Shown here: positions 11,680-22,014 of the stretch, one piece after another
How positions within the stretch are numbered: the stretch's first letter is position 1
Layout: each line of letters begins with the position of its first letter
Assembly: GCA_035772405.1 (NCBI GenBank)
Contig: JAYKKM010000112.1
Coordinates: 1,912,501 to 1,976,500, forward strand
Reading direction: 5' to 3'
DNA: 64,000 nucleotides
Origin: Chrysogorgia sp. JL179-B06
Taxonomy: Eukaryota; Cnidaria; Anthozoa; Scleralcyonacea; Chrysogorgiidae
Translations under genes and position numbers: made by a program
Notes under the pieces: model-generated
What the model saw: only the letters and a program-made list of their open reading frames with translations
What the model was told of the DNA's origin: nothing
Databases searched by the model: none

Positions 11680-13083
11680 CTAAAAACCAAAAATAAATGT
11701 GGTAGAATACAAGAAACCTCCGAAAATAAGCCCTGGGCTTATAGTTGTTTAATGTACTTTTTGATGGGCTGATATTCGAGGGGCCTTATATTCGGAGGCC
11801 TTATATTCGCGGGCATTACATTCGGGGCATTACATTCGGGGCATTATATTCGGGGCATTATATTCTGGGGCCTTATTACTGGAGGAAATGTTTGCGTTTC
11901 AAAATAGCTTGGGCTTTTATAAAACATATGTGTAAATTTAAACATATCCGCAAACAAAGCAAGTGAAAGTTTTATATTTCCGAATGCTCTTTTATATAAA
12001 TAGATAAAGCCGTTTTGTTATTGTTTTCTAGTTTAGCCAATGAAAACTAAGAAAGCACTTTCTAAGGTGCCGTATGTTTGAGTTACATGTATTTATTGGC
12101 TTTAGTGTTCAAATGATGTAAACAAGTAAACAACTTGGCGATGTTAAAGTAAAAATGCTTGAAAACAAGTGCTGAACTAGTTTTAGCCATTATTGGCATA
12201 TATAATATAATAAAGATATTGGTAATAAGGATTGGTATCGTTCTTTTTTCCCTCGTATGGACATCGCTTTCGGCTCGGTCTATACAAGCGAAAAAAGAAC
12301 TCGACCAATATCGTTCTATCCGGACCGAACAAGCTCGGTCAATAACATACATGTGTCTCACAAAATATTACTCAATGCTAAAACGGCTGCTGTAACAAGT
12401 GAAATAGACTTTACGTTGTAAAATATATGGAGTTACAACAACTTGCACTTTGAACTGATGATATTCACAGCATGGTTACCAAGCGGTGTTATAAACATAA
12501 AAAATAGGTCAGCAGAGCGAACACGTGATTACCGCATGGTTTTGATTTGAATAGAAATACTGTACTGTATCAAAAGGTCAGGGCTCAGTTGTTCGAGAAG
12601 TTAAACTTAATCTAGTGTTAGTGGAAACTGTTTGTGAACGAAATTAAGAAGATACAGTCAAAGATGTTTGAAGCGAAGTTTGAAGTTTTCAATATTGAAC
12701 GAAATATATGTCCTAGGAAGTTTGAACTAAAGTTAAGTTTTCAAACTCATGAATTATCATTAGCTATTCCGTGAAAGTGTACCACATCACATCTATGAGT
12801 TCTGATAACCAAAGAAAACTTTTTGGAAACTTGCTTGTGAACTGGATCACATTTCTTAATCTCCATATTAATCAATGAAACACAAATATACATACTCGCT
12901 TGAGAAGCAACGTCAGGGGACTCCAATCACTCGAAATCACTGTTCATTTTTTCTCGTGTATGGAACCTCTGATCAAACACTTGTGTTTGGTCTATTACTT
13001 GTTAAACAGAACATACCGAACAAAAGCGTTTATTATATTTTAACTAAGAATTAGTGGTGGGATTATTTGAATTAAGGTTATGT
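11680..13083. other. LIN7 intron 5, mostly non-coding
   Basis: No second gene is recognised. It contains a short degenerate tandem repeat (11771-11876) and otherwise unstructured AT-rich DNA. Confidence 0.5.
11771..11876 (+). repeat. Short degenerate tandem repeat (about 15 bp)
   Basis: Six or seven imperfect units of the type TTATATTCGGGGCA / TTACATTCGGGGCA follow one another. The small ORF across it (IRRPYIRGHYIRG pattern) is a repeat artefact. Confidence 0.75.
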
Positions 13084-13172
13084 CTACATAGTGGGTAAAA
13101 TGATGGTACACAGTGGGTAAAATGATGGTACACAGTGGGTAAAATGATGGTACACAGTGGGTAAAATTATTA
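13084..13172 (-). repeat. 22-bp tandem repeat abutting the intron 5 donor
   Basis: Between three and four copies of a 22-bp unit lie directly against the 5' splice site of intron 5. On the gene strand the first unit is GTAATAATTTTACCCACTGT, and the following ones read GTACCATCATTTTACCCACT. The repeat therefore seems to include the donor GTA itself, which parallels the much larger array in intron 6. Confidence 0.85.
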
Positions 13173-13173
13173 C

Positions 13174-13268
13174 CTGTCAGCTACCCCTCCTGGAATAATG
13201 CGAGATATATAAATCGGCGAAGATTGTTCTTTTCCTCCCATGACATTAAAACCAAGACCTTCATCATT
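13174..13268 (-). CDS. lin7: LIN7 exon 5 (PDZ, part 1)
   Basis: The acceptor CCTTGCAG precedes 13268 and the donor GTAATA follows 13174. The exon encodes 31 residues plus two bases of an arginine codon. Key words are [15 protein letters not shown] (carboxylate-binding loop GLGF) and [19 protein letters not shown]7 PDZ domains are nearly identical here. The PDZ of LIN7 binds C-terminal peptides of receptors and channels, while its L27 domain binds CASK/LIN-2. Confidence 0.97.
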
Positions 13269-13887
13269 CTGCAAGGAACATTTACAAAGTTACCACAGCA
13301 TTGGAACATTTATTCGATATAGTGTATCTCCAGTATAGCCCAATCCCCAGAAAGGCACCAGATACACAAGATGATATAAACTACACAGCGACCTCCCAGT
13401 TAGACTTTCTAAATGTCCTCAACCCATTTTTTACTGACGAGACTGAGGACTTTTTATCTCTGCTTCGTGCCAAATTTACCGACGGGTTTTTAGTTGGTGA
13501 ATAAATTATATCAAACAGCCAATGAGAACGCCTGGTTAGAACAGAATGAAATCAAAATGGCATCGGAGAAAGCAATTCAGTATACAATGGATATCTTAGG
13601 ATATAACATGTATTAGAAAGCACCAGAAAAGTGCAGTAGAGTCCACCCCCAAAAGTGATTAAGTCAAAATTGGCGACATTTTTGGTGCTAAACCGAATCC
13701 CTGCAAGAGAAACAAGTCGCCCACACGCGAAGATAGTGGACAACTACTGTAGTTCATATCGACGCCATTTGGCAGTCAATTGACACCCAGAATTTTTGTG
13801 TGTTTTGACATCATAATTATCGTGATCTTATTCCCTTTGCCTTTGTTTACTTTGTTAACGTGATAATAAATGAGAAATATGACATGC
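13269..13887. other. LIN7 intron 4 (GC-AG), with an unexplained plus-strand ORF
   Basis: The intron starts AG|GCATGT and ends CTTGCAG on the minus strand. On the plus strand 13301-13504 is open for 67 codons (words such as DDINYTATSQLDFLNVLNPFF and DFLSLLRAKFTDGFL). The composition looks coding-like, but there is no recognised domain, splice partner or repeat copy in the window. It may be a fragment of a transposable element protein. Confidence 0.45.
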
Positions 13888-13953
13888 CTTAGGTATTTCA
13901 ACAACCCTTGGGTAAGCATAACCTTCACTGGCAGCAAATGCAGCAACAGTTGC
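13888..13953 (-). CDS. lin7: LIN7 exon 4 (linker)
   Basis: The exon has 66 bp and 22 codons in phase 0: ATVAAFAASEGYAYPRVVEI then PK. Known LIN7 proteins read [22 protein letters not shown] at this linker between L27 and PDZ. The acceptor is TTTTTAG. The donor is non-canonical GC (AAG|GCATGT); the only nearby GT would add a T and create an in-frame TAA with exon 5, so GC use is required for a continuous frame. Confidence 0.95.
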
Positions 13954-14046
13954 CTAAAAATAACAAATAAATAAATAATAATAAATAAAAATAAATATAT
14001 ACTGTACTGTAAGTAAATTGAACTAAGCAAGCTGCAAGTTGCCTAC

Positions 14047-14195
14047 CTTGGCTGTAGCTGATGCACGAACTTCAGCACTTCCTCCAATATCTACAGTCTC
14101 GTAAACATGTTCATAAACTTCACGGATGGAGTTACAAAAATCACTTTCAAGAACACGTTGCAAGGCTTGAAGTTTCTCAGCTGGGATTTCACCAC
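14047..14195 (-). CDS. lin7: LIN7 exon 3 (L27 domain, main part)
   Basis: The exon is 149 bp, flanked by acceptor TGTATCAG and donor GTAGGC. It encodes the core of the L27 domain with words [37 protein letters not shown] and [12 protein letters not shown]. Vertebrate LIN7 has [34 protein letters not shown] and GSAEIRAHATAK. The L27 domain pairs with that of CASK/LIN-2 in the LIN-2/LIN-7/LIN-10 polarity complex. Confidence 0.97.
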
Positions 14196-14256
14196 CTGAT
14201 ACAGAATAAAATAGTGCAGTTGTACTTTTCATAAAATTCTGAAAAAAACGTTTGAT

Positions 14257-14260
14257 ACTC

Positions 14261-14293
<33 letters not shown>
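14257..14293 (+). repeat. (CAA)n microsatellite
   Basis: About 12 copies of CAA lie in LIN7 intron 2, roughly 60 bp upstream of exon 3 on the gene strand. There they form a TTG run preceding the acceptor. Confidence 0.9.
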
Positions 14294-14296
<3 letters not shown>

Positions 14297-14384
14297 AATA
14301 GTAACTAGAAAACACTCAGAGACTGCATACCTCTGCCAGCGGGTTATTTATTGAAGATATTTTATAGGATAAATTTAGCACATA

Positions 14385-14510
14385 CAGTAAAAACCCGCTA
14401 ACAAGAGGTTCTCATATTCTTATATGTTCTTACTGTATATAAACAAATTCTTAATTTCAGCCTGCGCAGGTTCTTAATAATGGTAGGTTCTTGTTAGTGG
14501 GTTTTTACTG
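14385..14510. mobile_element. TA-flanked MITE, 126 bp (mariner-like)
   Basis: TA dinucleotides (14383-14384 and 14511-14512) flank inverted termini. The left terminus is CAGTAAAAACCCGCTAACAA and the right complement is CAGTAAAAACCCACTAACAA. TA targets and CAGT starts are usual for Tc1/mariner-derived MITEs. It sits in LIN7 intron 2. Confidence 0.8.
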
Positions 14511-14919
14511 TATTTAAGGTTGGTCCTGGTGCATGACCATGACCACACTTTTTCATATACAATAAAATATTGTTGTTGTTCAATGTACGATCTACACGTC
14601 TATAAGCTTCTTTTATCTAGAGTGAATAAAATGCTTCATTGCACTCATTTCTACTCAAATATTATGCAAAATTATATCTTGTTCTTTAGGCTATGACCCT
14701 TTTGTATAAACAATGGGGAACTGACTTAAGCTTGGATTAAGCTTGTTTGCAAAATAATATTAAAGATTTAAATAATACAGTACATGTACAGTATAAGCGA
14801 TAATGAGCGCAATCAAGCATTTTCATTCATTTCTTCTACGCGGAGAAGCTTACAGACAGATTTTATCGTTTACAGACAGACATTTTATCAATCTTTCATC
14901 CAATTGTCATCCAAATTGA
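14511..14919. other. LIN7 intron 2, unstructured part
   Basis: Nothing gene-like is seen. The short repeated word TTTACAGACAGA near 14850-14880 anticipates the ACAG array that follows. Confidence 0.4.
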
Positions 14920-15004
14920 ACCAAAATTTAATGGATTGGTCTTGGCGGTCCCTTCTATAAACTTTCATGAAAATCTGTTCATTAATTTTTGAAATATCCT
15001 GCTT

Positions 15005-15081
<77 letters not shown>

Positions 15082-15121
15082 AAGACAGAGGTAAAATATA
15101 ACATCCTGGCAGAGGTAATAA
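14920..15121 (+). repeat. Retroelement 3'-tail-like sequence with (ACAG)n
   Basis: The segment TTTCATGAAAATCTGTTCA, a pure (ACAG)n run of about 19 units (15004-15080) and then GGCAGAGGTAATAA form a pattern I associate with RTE-like or SINE 3' ends in invertebrates. The microsatellite produces overlapping C/L/S/V ORFs on the minus strand, which are artefacts. Confidence 0.6.
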
Positions 15122-15124
15122 GAA

Positions 15125-15690
15125 TAATAAGTGTGGCATATTGTGAGTTGGTGTAGTAAGTTGGCACAAACAGAGAATAAGAAGAGGCATGATGCAATGG
15201 CAAGGATTGTGCACTGGAACATGAGTGGAAAATATGGGTTGAAGAGAGCTGACAAGTGGTACGAACATGAGGCTGAGGGAGTCGTGGAGAATGAGGAGGC
15301 GAAGGTGTTCTGGGATTTAATGGTGCAGTGTGATAGAAAGATCAAGCATAGAAAACCATATATATATATATTGTGTTGATAGACAAAAAGAAGAAAAAAA
15401 TTATACAGTAGATGACGTGGCAAACCCTAAGGACGGTAAAGTAGCAACAAGGGAATACAAGAAGCTGGTTGAGAGGTATGAGGAGTTGAGGATTGAAATT
15501 GGAAAGTTGTGGAAAATAAGAGGTGGAGGTTGTGCCAGTGGTGATAGGAGCACTTGGATCTGTCAGCATTAAACTCGGAAATTGGATGGAGCAACTAGAC
15601 CTAAGATTAAAGATACCACAGCTACAAAAGACATCCTTACTTGGTACAGCGCACATTCTAAGAAAGGTATTGCAATAATGCAGTAAGGAT
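15125..15690 (+). pseudogene. Retrotransposon C-terminal endonuclease fragment
   Basis: Three consecutive reading frames form one decayed protein. The first (15131-15379) has KLAQTENKKRHDAMARIVHW, KWYEHEAEGVVENEEAK and MVQCDRKIKHRKP. The second (15380-15540) has VERYEELRIEIGKLW. The third (15525-15675) has VPVVIGALGSVSIKLGNW and LLGTAHILRKVL. The R-H-D word followed by a K-P and the GALGS/LGTARILRRVL ending match the C-terminal restriction-like endonuclease region of R2-type LINEs common in invertebrates. At least two frameshifts and a TATATA insertion disrupt it. It is 5'-truncated, lies in LIN7 intron 2 and is followed by an ATA-rich tail (near 15752). Confidence 0.75.
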
Positions 15691-15751
15691 GGTGCTTAGT
15701 CATCCAGCGATAACATCTACTGTACACTGTCGTCACTGTGTGTAACTTCTC

Positions 15752-16113
15752 ATAATAATAATAATAATAATTTAATTCTTATATATAGCGCTTTAACACA
15801 TTGTTCCAAAGCACTTTACAGTACAGATTATACAATTGAAACAGACATGACAAGACCAAGGTAGACCTTGAGCTTACAGTACAAATGGCGTGTCGGCAGC
15901 CACTATTAGTCCACACCCCCTCTTAATGGTCTCTACATGCACTTAGGTGTGTTGATTTTGTAGAGGGAAGAAAACCGGAGAACTGAGAGAAATACCCTCA
16001 AAGCACAGGAGATAATAGAACTCTATAAACAACTCTATAAACATATATAAGTCTCACGTTTGAGAGGCAACACAGGGCTAGTATACCCAGATGGTCATCT
16101 GGGTATACTATCC
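15752..16113. repeat. (ATA)n tail, unclassified repeat and small palindrome
   Basis: The (ATA)n run near 15752-15771 is the likely tail of the preceding LINE fragment. It is followed by a segment with TATATATAGCGCTTTAACA and CAAAGCACTTTACAG words, a dispersed-repeat type I cannot name. A near-perfect palindrome (TAGTATACCCAGAT / ATCTGGGTATACTA) lies at 16079-16111. Confidence 0.5.
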
Positions 16114-18507
16114 TAGCCCGCGTGCAGACTCCACCTGATAATGAAATTTAATATCAGGTAGAGTATGCGAATCGGAGACAGAAAGCTTGTTCTGGTCACG
16201 TGGATTTCCCAACAAAAGTGGGGAAAGCGTATGATTGGCCAATTGTTAAATATTCGTGATTAGTGATAATTTACCCCAAAAGCAATGGTGTGTGTTGATC
16301 TAGCCTGCAGCGCTATTACGCATAGTTCGTCCGCAGGATTCCTTGTTAACGAAACATCGCAACAAACAGCATTTTATACAGTTAATCAAGATTGGCTGCT
16401 GAGTAATTCCATTTCAAATCAACACAGCCAGTACACCCACCTCTCCCAAATTTCTTGAAATTTTGCATGAACCTTACATACCACAAGAGTGATAAACATT
16501 CAAAATTTCAGCTTTCTATCCTAAAGCGTTTTTGAGATATCGTAATTTGAAATATGGCTAAAAAACACAAAATGGGCGTGGTCGGCATTAAATTTGGCCA
16601 TCTTCGCATTTACATTTTAGTCAATATTTGGAAGGCCATAAACGGTATAGTCCTATAAATTTGCACAGATACAGATTTTTACTTGGAGATTTCAAAAATA
16701 ACACTTTCATCGCTGCTACTAAAGTCTGGGATGTGATATTGCGTACCAAAAAGCAGAGTAACGTTATTCTGTTAAACAGCAATATCTACTGTCATTGTTG
16801 CCGAGATTTTTTAGGAAGCAGTCAAGATACATGCCTGAAACCTTTTCTGCATCTGCTTCATATATCACTTTAGTTTGAGCTTAAATTTGGAGATGGTAAG
16901 TTGTCTGCTTAAAAAGTTAGGGGCTTTTGAAACTTAACATTTTTCAAGCAAGGTTTTTTGCATATATTTGGTGAAACCTTGTCAAAAATGTTAATGTAAG
17001 TTAATTTTTTGCAATTTTGCTTAAAGTGCCTATCCAGCCTGTGGGTATTTTACATATTCGTAATCTTTGGGTTCTACCAAAAAGAAATGTAATATATCTT
17101 GTCGTTCGAAACTTTCATCTTCATGCCTTTTGCCCCTGCTAAATTTCACAGGAAGTGACGTCAACCCAGGGACATGCGATATTTTACGGAGTGATTCAGC
17201 AATGAAATACAGAGAAAGTTTGGCTTTGAACTATAAACAGCCTGTTTAGTTAAAATTTACTCAATTCATAAACATTCACTGTTGAATAACGCCGCAAAAT
17301 ATCACATGTCCCTGGGTTGACGTCACTTCCTGTGAAATTTAGCAGGCGCAAAAGGCATGAAGATGCAATTTTCGAACGACAACATATATTACATTTCTTT
17401 TGGGGAGAACCCAAAGTTTACGAATATGTAAAATACCCACAGGCTGGATAGGCACTTTAAGCAAAATTGCAAAAAATTAACTTACATTAACATTTTTGCC
17501 TTGCTTGAAAAATGTTAAGTTTCAAAAGCCCCTAACTTTTTAAGCAGACAACTTACCATCTCCAAATTTAAGCTCAAACTAAAGTGATATATGAAGCAGA
17601 TGTGGAAAAGGTTTCAGACATGTATCTTGACTGCTTCCTAAAAAAACTCGGCAACAATGACAGTAGATATTGCCGTTTAACAGAATAACGTTACTCTGCT
17701 TTTTGGTATGCAATATCACATCCCAGACTTTAGTAGCAGCCATGAAAGTGTTATTTTTGAAATCTCCAAGTAAAAATCTGTATCTGTGCAAATTTATAGG
17801 ATTATACCGTTTATGGCCTTGAAAATATTGATTAAAATGTAAATGCGAAGATGGCCAAATGTAATGCCGACCACGCCCATTTTGTGTTTTTTTAGCCATA
17901 TTTCAAATTACGATATCTCAAAAACGATTTAGGATAGAAAGCTGAAATTTTGAATGTTTATCATTCTTATGGTATATAAGCTTCATGCAAAATTTCAATA
18001 CATTTGAAAACTGTTGGTGTAATTTTATTTTTTTCTGTGTTGAAATTACATGGAATTACTCTGCTTTGAAAAACGCTACTTCTGAGTCTTTATATTGACT
18101 TTACACGACAGAAAAAGAAAACCAGATGTTATAACAACAAGTAGAGTAAACAACGAAGATGGTCTGTTTGACATTGATTGATATGTTTTTGAAAGTTTGT
18201 TGCGGGCTTTTGATTCCGCCGCTATTACGCAGACGGCAGACGTACTCAACCTGGGTTTCGGATTTGTTTGCAGCGCAGGCTAGTATCGATCTTGAAGCTT
18301 GTGAAAGTTTTGAACATGCTCTTGGCGTCGTTTGTGGCTTTTTTCAATGCCATTTTTTCAACGCCATGAATAATTATGAATTATCTTGCATACAACTATT
18401 TTAATTACTTCAAAAATCCACGTGACCAGAACAAGCTTTCTGTCTCCAATTCGCAGACTCTACCTGATATTAAATTTCATTGTCAGGTGGAGTCTGCACG
18501 CAGGCTA
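16114..18507. mobile_element. 2.4 kb foldback element in LIN7 intron 2
   Basis: The outer ends are inverted: TAGCCCGCGTGCAGACTCC on the left and the complement of TAGCCTGCGTGCAGACTCC on the right, continuing for about 100 bp through ATCAGGTAGAGT and GAACAAGCTT(T)CTGTCTCC. After an unmatched part, long inner arms (about 16440-17020 and 17461-18020) are also inverted, with GGGCGTGGTCGGCATT and matching small ORFs on opposite strands (16628-16873 and 17579-17899). The axis is occupied by a separate TTAA-flanked MITE. No target duplication is evident and no transposase was found. Confidence 0.75.
17025..17456. mobile_element. TTAA-flanked MITE at the axis of the foldback
   Basis: TTAA sites (17021-17024 and 17457-17460) flank inverted termini AGTGCCTATCCAGCCTGTGG and the complement of the same word. 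Inner words GTGACGTCAACCCAGGGACA and AATTTCACAGGAAGTGACGT are mirrored. A relative lies at 1391-1680. The terminal TTAAAGTGCC word links it to the Kolobok-like family in this window. Confidence 0.8.
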
Positions 18508-18985
18508 ATGCCACCCGTGCTTCCTTACAATATACAGACGTCAATTTGAATTAATTTGGTAAATTTTGAGGAGTTTTTTTGAAAATAACAATTATGAAAA
18601 CTTATGCCTAACTGAAAAAATAAAAAAATAATTTCAGAAAAAAAAATTTTCATTTTCTTGGAAAAGAATAACCTTATTCTTGCAACCAACATATAATCAA
18701 AAGTTAAGAGCAAAACAAGCTGTGCGATTAAACTTGTTAAAACTTGTTAAACACTGTTAAACTTCCTACCAATATTAGCCCATTGTCTTAATTTGTCTGA
18801 ATCTTAAAGTTGCTAATGGAAAAGATCAGGCCAATATTTCAATGTTAACATTACTGGTAATGCTACAGTAAATCATTACTAAATTTACGAAAACTTTTTC
18901 TTATTTCACTGTGTGCTGTTAATATCTTAAAAGTATCGATATCCATTACAAAAAGTAACAAAGTTAAAAAGAATCACTAACTTAC
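18508..18985. other. LIN7 intron 2, AT-rich remainder
   Basis: No gene or repeat is recognised between the foldback and exon 2. Confidence 0.4.
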
Positions 18986-19027
18986 TTTGTTGCAATTTTT
19001 CAAGCAGCTCAATGGCACGGTTAATAT
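18986..19027 (-). CDS. lin7: LIN7 exon 2 (L27 domain, start)
   Basis: A 42-bp exon lies between acceptor ATTATGTAG and donor GTAAGT. It completes an aspartate codon from exon 1 and encodes INRAIELLEKLQQ plus the first base of a serine codon finished by exon 3. Vertebrate LIN7 reads DVSRAVELLERLQRSGE here. The boundary phases (1 in, 1 out) agree with both neighbours. Confidence 0.93.
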
Positions 19028-19997
19028 CTACATAATGAAGGCAAGAAAGAAGGAAGTCACTAATATTATAATATAGTATATAGTATATATATTTATAAAA
19101 TAAGTCGTGTCTTACGCACGCTGTGATTGGTCAGTTACTGTGTTTATATCAAGCTATATAACATGGATGGATTACGCCATCGTGATACGCCATCATACAC
19201 TGTACGCCATCAATTAGCCAACATACGCCATCAATTAGCCATCATTACGCCATCAATTACAGTAGACATCACGGCGCCATCATATGCAGTAAGGAGAATT
19301 TACGTGTTGATAAAAAAGATATTTGTACATTTTATTTGCTTTCTACGGATTATTTTATATAAAAGAAATAGAAAACTTTTTACTCACGTTCCCATACGTT
19401 ATATAAACACTCGTGGAAGTTTGGGAGAACTCAAAATCGCATGGAAACACTCGCCCTACGGGCTCGTGTTCCAACTATGATTTCTCGTTCTCCCAAACTT
19501 CCACTCGTGTTTATATAACTGTATGTAAACACGGAAAATGTTTTCTATTTCTTAAATATTTACAAACCACAGAGGAGGGCCACCTTATCCAATATAAAAC
19601 ACAAGGTGATAGCTTAGTGTTTCAGAGCTGATAAAGCCCGTACTGCAAGGTTTGTAAATGTCTTCTAAACAGAAAATTAAGTATTTTTTGAGAATTAAAA
19701 TTATCTCAGCCATTAAAAACCAGGGAGAAATTAGAGCAAGTCTACTGTATATCAGATACTGTATAAATATATAGAGAGATCCGATACTGTACATTATTTG
19801 GTGTATTGTTTTGTGGTTTTTGTTGTTTCCTTTTCATAGCTGTTTTTCTTACAATGCTTATTAGTCTATTTACTTAGCATTATAATTATATGATAGATCT
19901 TTCCCCTTCATTGGCTGCATTTGGTGAGAACTACAGTATTTAATTGGTTGCACTATGTCATAGTAATTGACTACTTCCCAGCATGTAGAGAAGTATG
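19028..19997. other. LIN7 intron 1, left part with repeats
   Basis: It contains degenerate TACGCCATCA-type words (19165-19275) and a palindrome (19398-19519) whose arms are GTTATATAAACACTCGTGGA and its complement around the word CGCCCTACGGGCTCGTGTT. No coding exon is recognised. Confidence 0.5.
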
Positions 19998-20489
19998 CAG
20001 GCCTGAATATAATTTTTTGGAGCTCGCCGGAAATGATGTCCGGCCACAGAGTAAATCGGCCGGACAAGACCACTTTTCTGTCGGACACGGTTTGTTAATT
20101 TTATCCCCGAATCGTTTTAGCATGACACACATTAATAGCCTTGTCGCCAATACTGCGAACAACACTGTTAGATCTCACTCTGAATCGCCATCTTTGTGTG
20201 ATTAACGATCATAACGCGGTTACAGGTCATGACTGTGTTGACTGCGCATGGTATTCACACAATGCGTGATACGTGGGAAAAATCATTTTGAGCCACATGT
20301 CATGTGTACGTGGTCGATGAATATCAAAGTAGCTGGATTGTCATATAAATGCTTAACTTACTGGGATGCAAAATTTGGTCTATAAGTGGTCGAGTCGGCC
20401 GGACATTGAGGCAGCATCTCCAAGCTGCCGGTCACAAGACGAATTAATGCCGGACAATGTCCGGTGTCCGGCGGTAATATTCAGGCCTG
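19998..20489. mobile_element. Non-autonomous hAT-like element, 492 bp
   Basis: An exact 8-bp target duplication, GAAGTATG, lies at 19990-19997 and 20490-20497. Terminal inverted repeats read CAGGCCTGAATAT on both sides. Subterminal CCGGAC words (GTCCGG, GCCGGACA, TGTCCGGC) occur in both orientations at both ends, a usual sign of hAT transposase binding sites. No transposase ORF is present. It is inserted in LIN7 intron 1. Confidence 0.88.
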
Positions 20490-20598
20490 GAAGTATGTTT
20501 GTATGTACTGTTTATATCCATAATTGGTCGATAGAGTTGAACACCTAGCAGGAATGTTAACAAGTAACATAACCAATCAGACTGCAGCATTTGTATTA

Positions 20599-20777
20599 TG
20601 GTGTGGTTACAGGTCCAACCCCAGACCCCATAGGCTATTGTTCCTGATCCAACATCACTATGTAAATATATAAATGCAATTGCTACAAAATAACCCTAAA
20701 TCCTAACCCTAACCCTAAATATCCCAATTTCCTAACCCTAGAAAACCCTACAAATTGTTGGACCTGTAACCACTCCG
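20599..20777. mobile_element. 179-bp MITE with telomere-like core, copy 1
   Basis: A 9-bp target duplication, TTTGTATTA (20590-20598 and 20778-20786), flanks termini TGGTGTGGTTACAGGTCCAA and the complement of CGGAGTGGTTACAGGTCCAA. The core contains several CCCTAA hexamers (CTAACCCTAACCCTAAAT). A second copy at 49835-50015 has the same ends and core. Nine-base duplications suggest a Mutator-like family. Confidence 0.87.
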
Positions 20778-21363
20778 TTTGTATTAGGCTACGATTATCG
20801 CCTTTGAAATTTGGTTACTGGTTAAACCAACAAACTGTTGACCCAGCGGTTTCAGACATTACTAGAACACCATTATTTTGATGTCATGAATTGAACTGAG
20901 TTCTTTTAAACATTTTGAGATTCACTGATCTAACAGTAAATGTTATAACTGGGCCAAGCTGACTGATCAGCTGTCAAACATTGATTGAAAAGATAGCATA
21001 GTGTTCGAAATATTAAGAACCATGTTGTGTCTTAGTCATTACTAATTTCTGGTTATGCCAGTAAACATATTTAGTGTCAATAATATGAAAACGAGAAATA
21101 AGAGAACTTCAATATGTTGAAAATACTTAAGAAGACTAACTACATATAGTATGTATTTTCATAGACAACGTTTCCGAAGATGTGACTTTCTTCAGGTCAG
21201 ATGGAGAAAATACTAAGTATATATCAATATCTAGCGTCAACACTGCAATAACATTTAATTATCACATTACTCAAATGATCAGCTGTCGTCTTTTATTAAA
21301 GCTTTTCTGCTGTATGATATCGACTTACTACATATTGGCTAAAAGATTTAGATACTTCCTTAC

Positions 21364-21400
21364 CTCGAGCTAATGTAAGAGGTGCTGATTCTGTAGCCAT
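21364..21400 (-). CDS. lin7: LIN7 exon 1 (start codon)
   Basis: An ATG at 21400-21398 is followed by MATESAPLTLAR and one base of an aspartate codon, then donor GGTAAGG. LIN7 proteins begin MAALVEPLGLERDVSRA, so length and the L-x-L-x-R-D ending agree. Joining exons 1-7 gives about 165 residues: L27 roughly 13-76, linker 77-98, PDZ from 99. The product is a small cytoplasmic scaffold that couples CASK/LIN-2 to membrane receptors at junctions and synapses. No upstream untranslated exon or promoter is recognised. Confidence 0.92.
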
Positions 21401-22014
21401 ATTATAAAGTTCTGTGTTCAAAGGTTTACCAAAAGATCTGTCTTCTATATTGTTACCAAGCGAACATTCGATTGAATTGTGTTTTTCATTCTCGTATAGT
21501 CCGTAACCACGCGTGAGCTTTGCGTGAGCTTCGTGAGCTTTGCGTGAGATTTGCGTGAGCTTCGTGAAACGAGTGTGATAATCTCGCCGCGGCAGGGATC
21601 CATTTCTGACGAATAGTTTGTATATATATTTATATATAGCCGTACACCTCTATATAGCCGTACACCTCTAAATGGGGTATAATCCATATCAAGGTAATAA
21701 AATCCAGGACATTGCGAATTGGGATAAAGCTTTGGGATACGGTTAATAGCAGAACAGAAACTTCATGTGCAAAGTTTAATACTGAAGTAAGACGCCAGTG
21801 GGATACACAATTCCAGAGTTACAAAGCTTTATTATATTATAATGGCGTCATTTTTCGTAATAAGCCAAGAGAACTGGTCAAATTCAGGAACAAAATACAC
21901 ATTAAATTCGTATTGCACAGGTTTAGAAGAGGTAAAATCTGCCTTAATATGGAAAATCCAACGTCAAATGTCGGATGCGAACTGTCTATTGAACAGTCAT
22001 GTAATAAATATCCC
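21401..22014. other. 5' flank of LIN7
   Basis: It contains a short tandem repeat of TTTGCGTGAGC-type words (21511-21570) and a duplicated TATAGCCGTACACCTCTA (21646-21670). No TATA box or known promoter element can be assigned with confidence. An ORF at 21712-22035 has no recognised domain. Confidence 0.4.

Noticed and set aside
16628..17899. Small ORFs with YSPINLHRYRFLLGDFKNN-like words
   Set aside because: The same peptide appears on both arms of the foldback in opposite orientation and has stops around it; it reflects repeat symmetry, not a gene.
20697..20750. A chromosome end or fusion point marked by CCCTAA units
   Set aside because: The hexamers are inside a small MITE with a 9-bp target duplication and a second copy exists at 49.8 kb.
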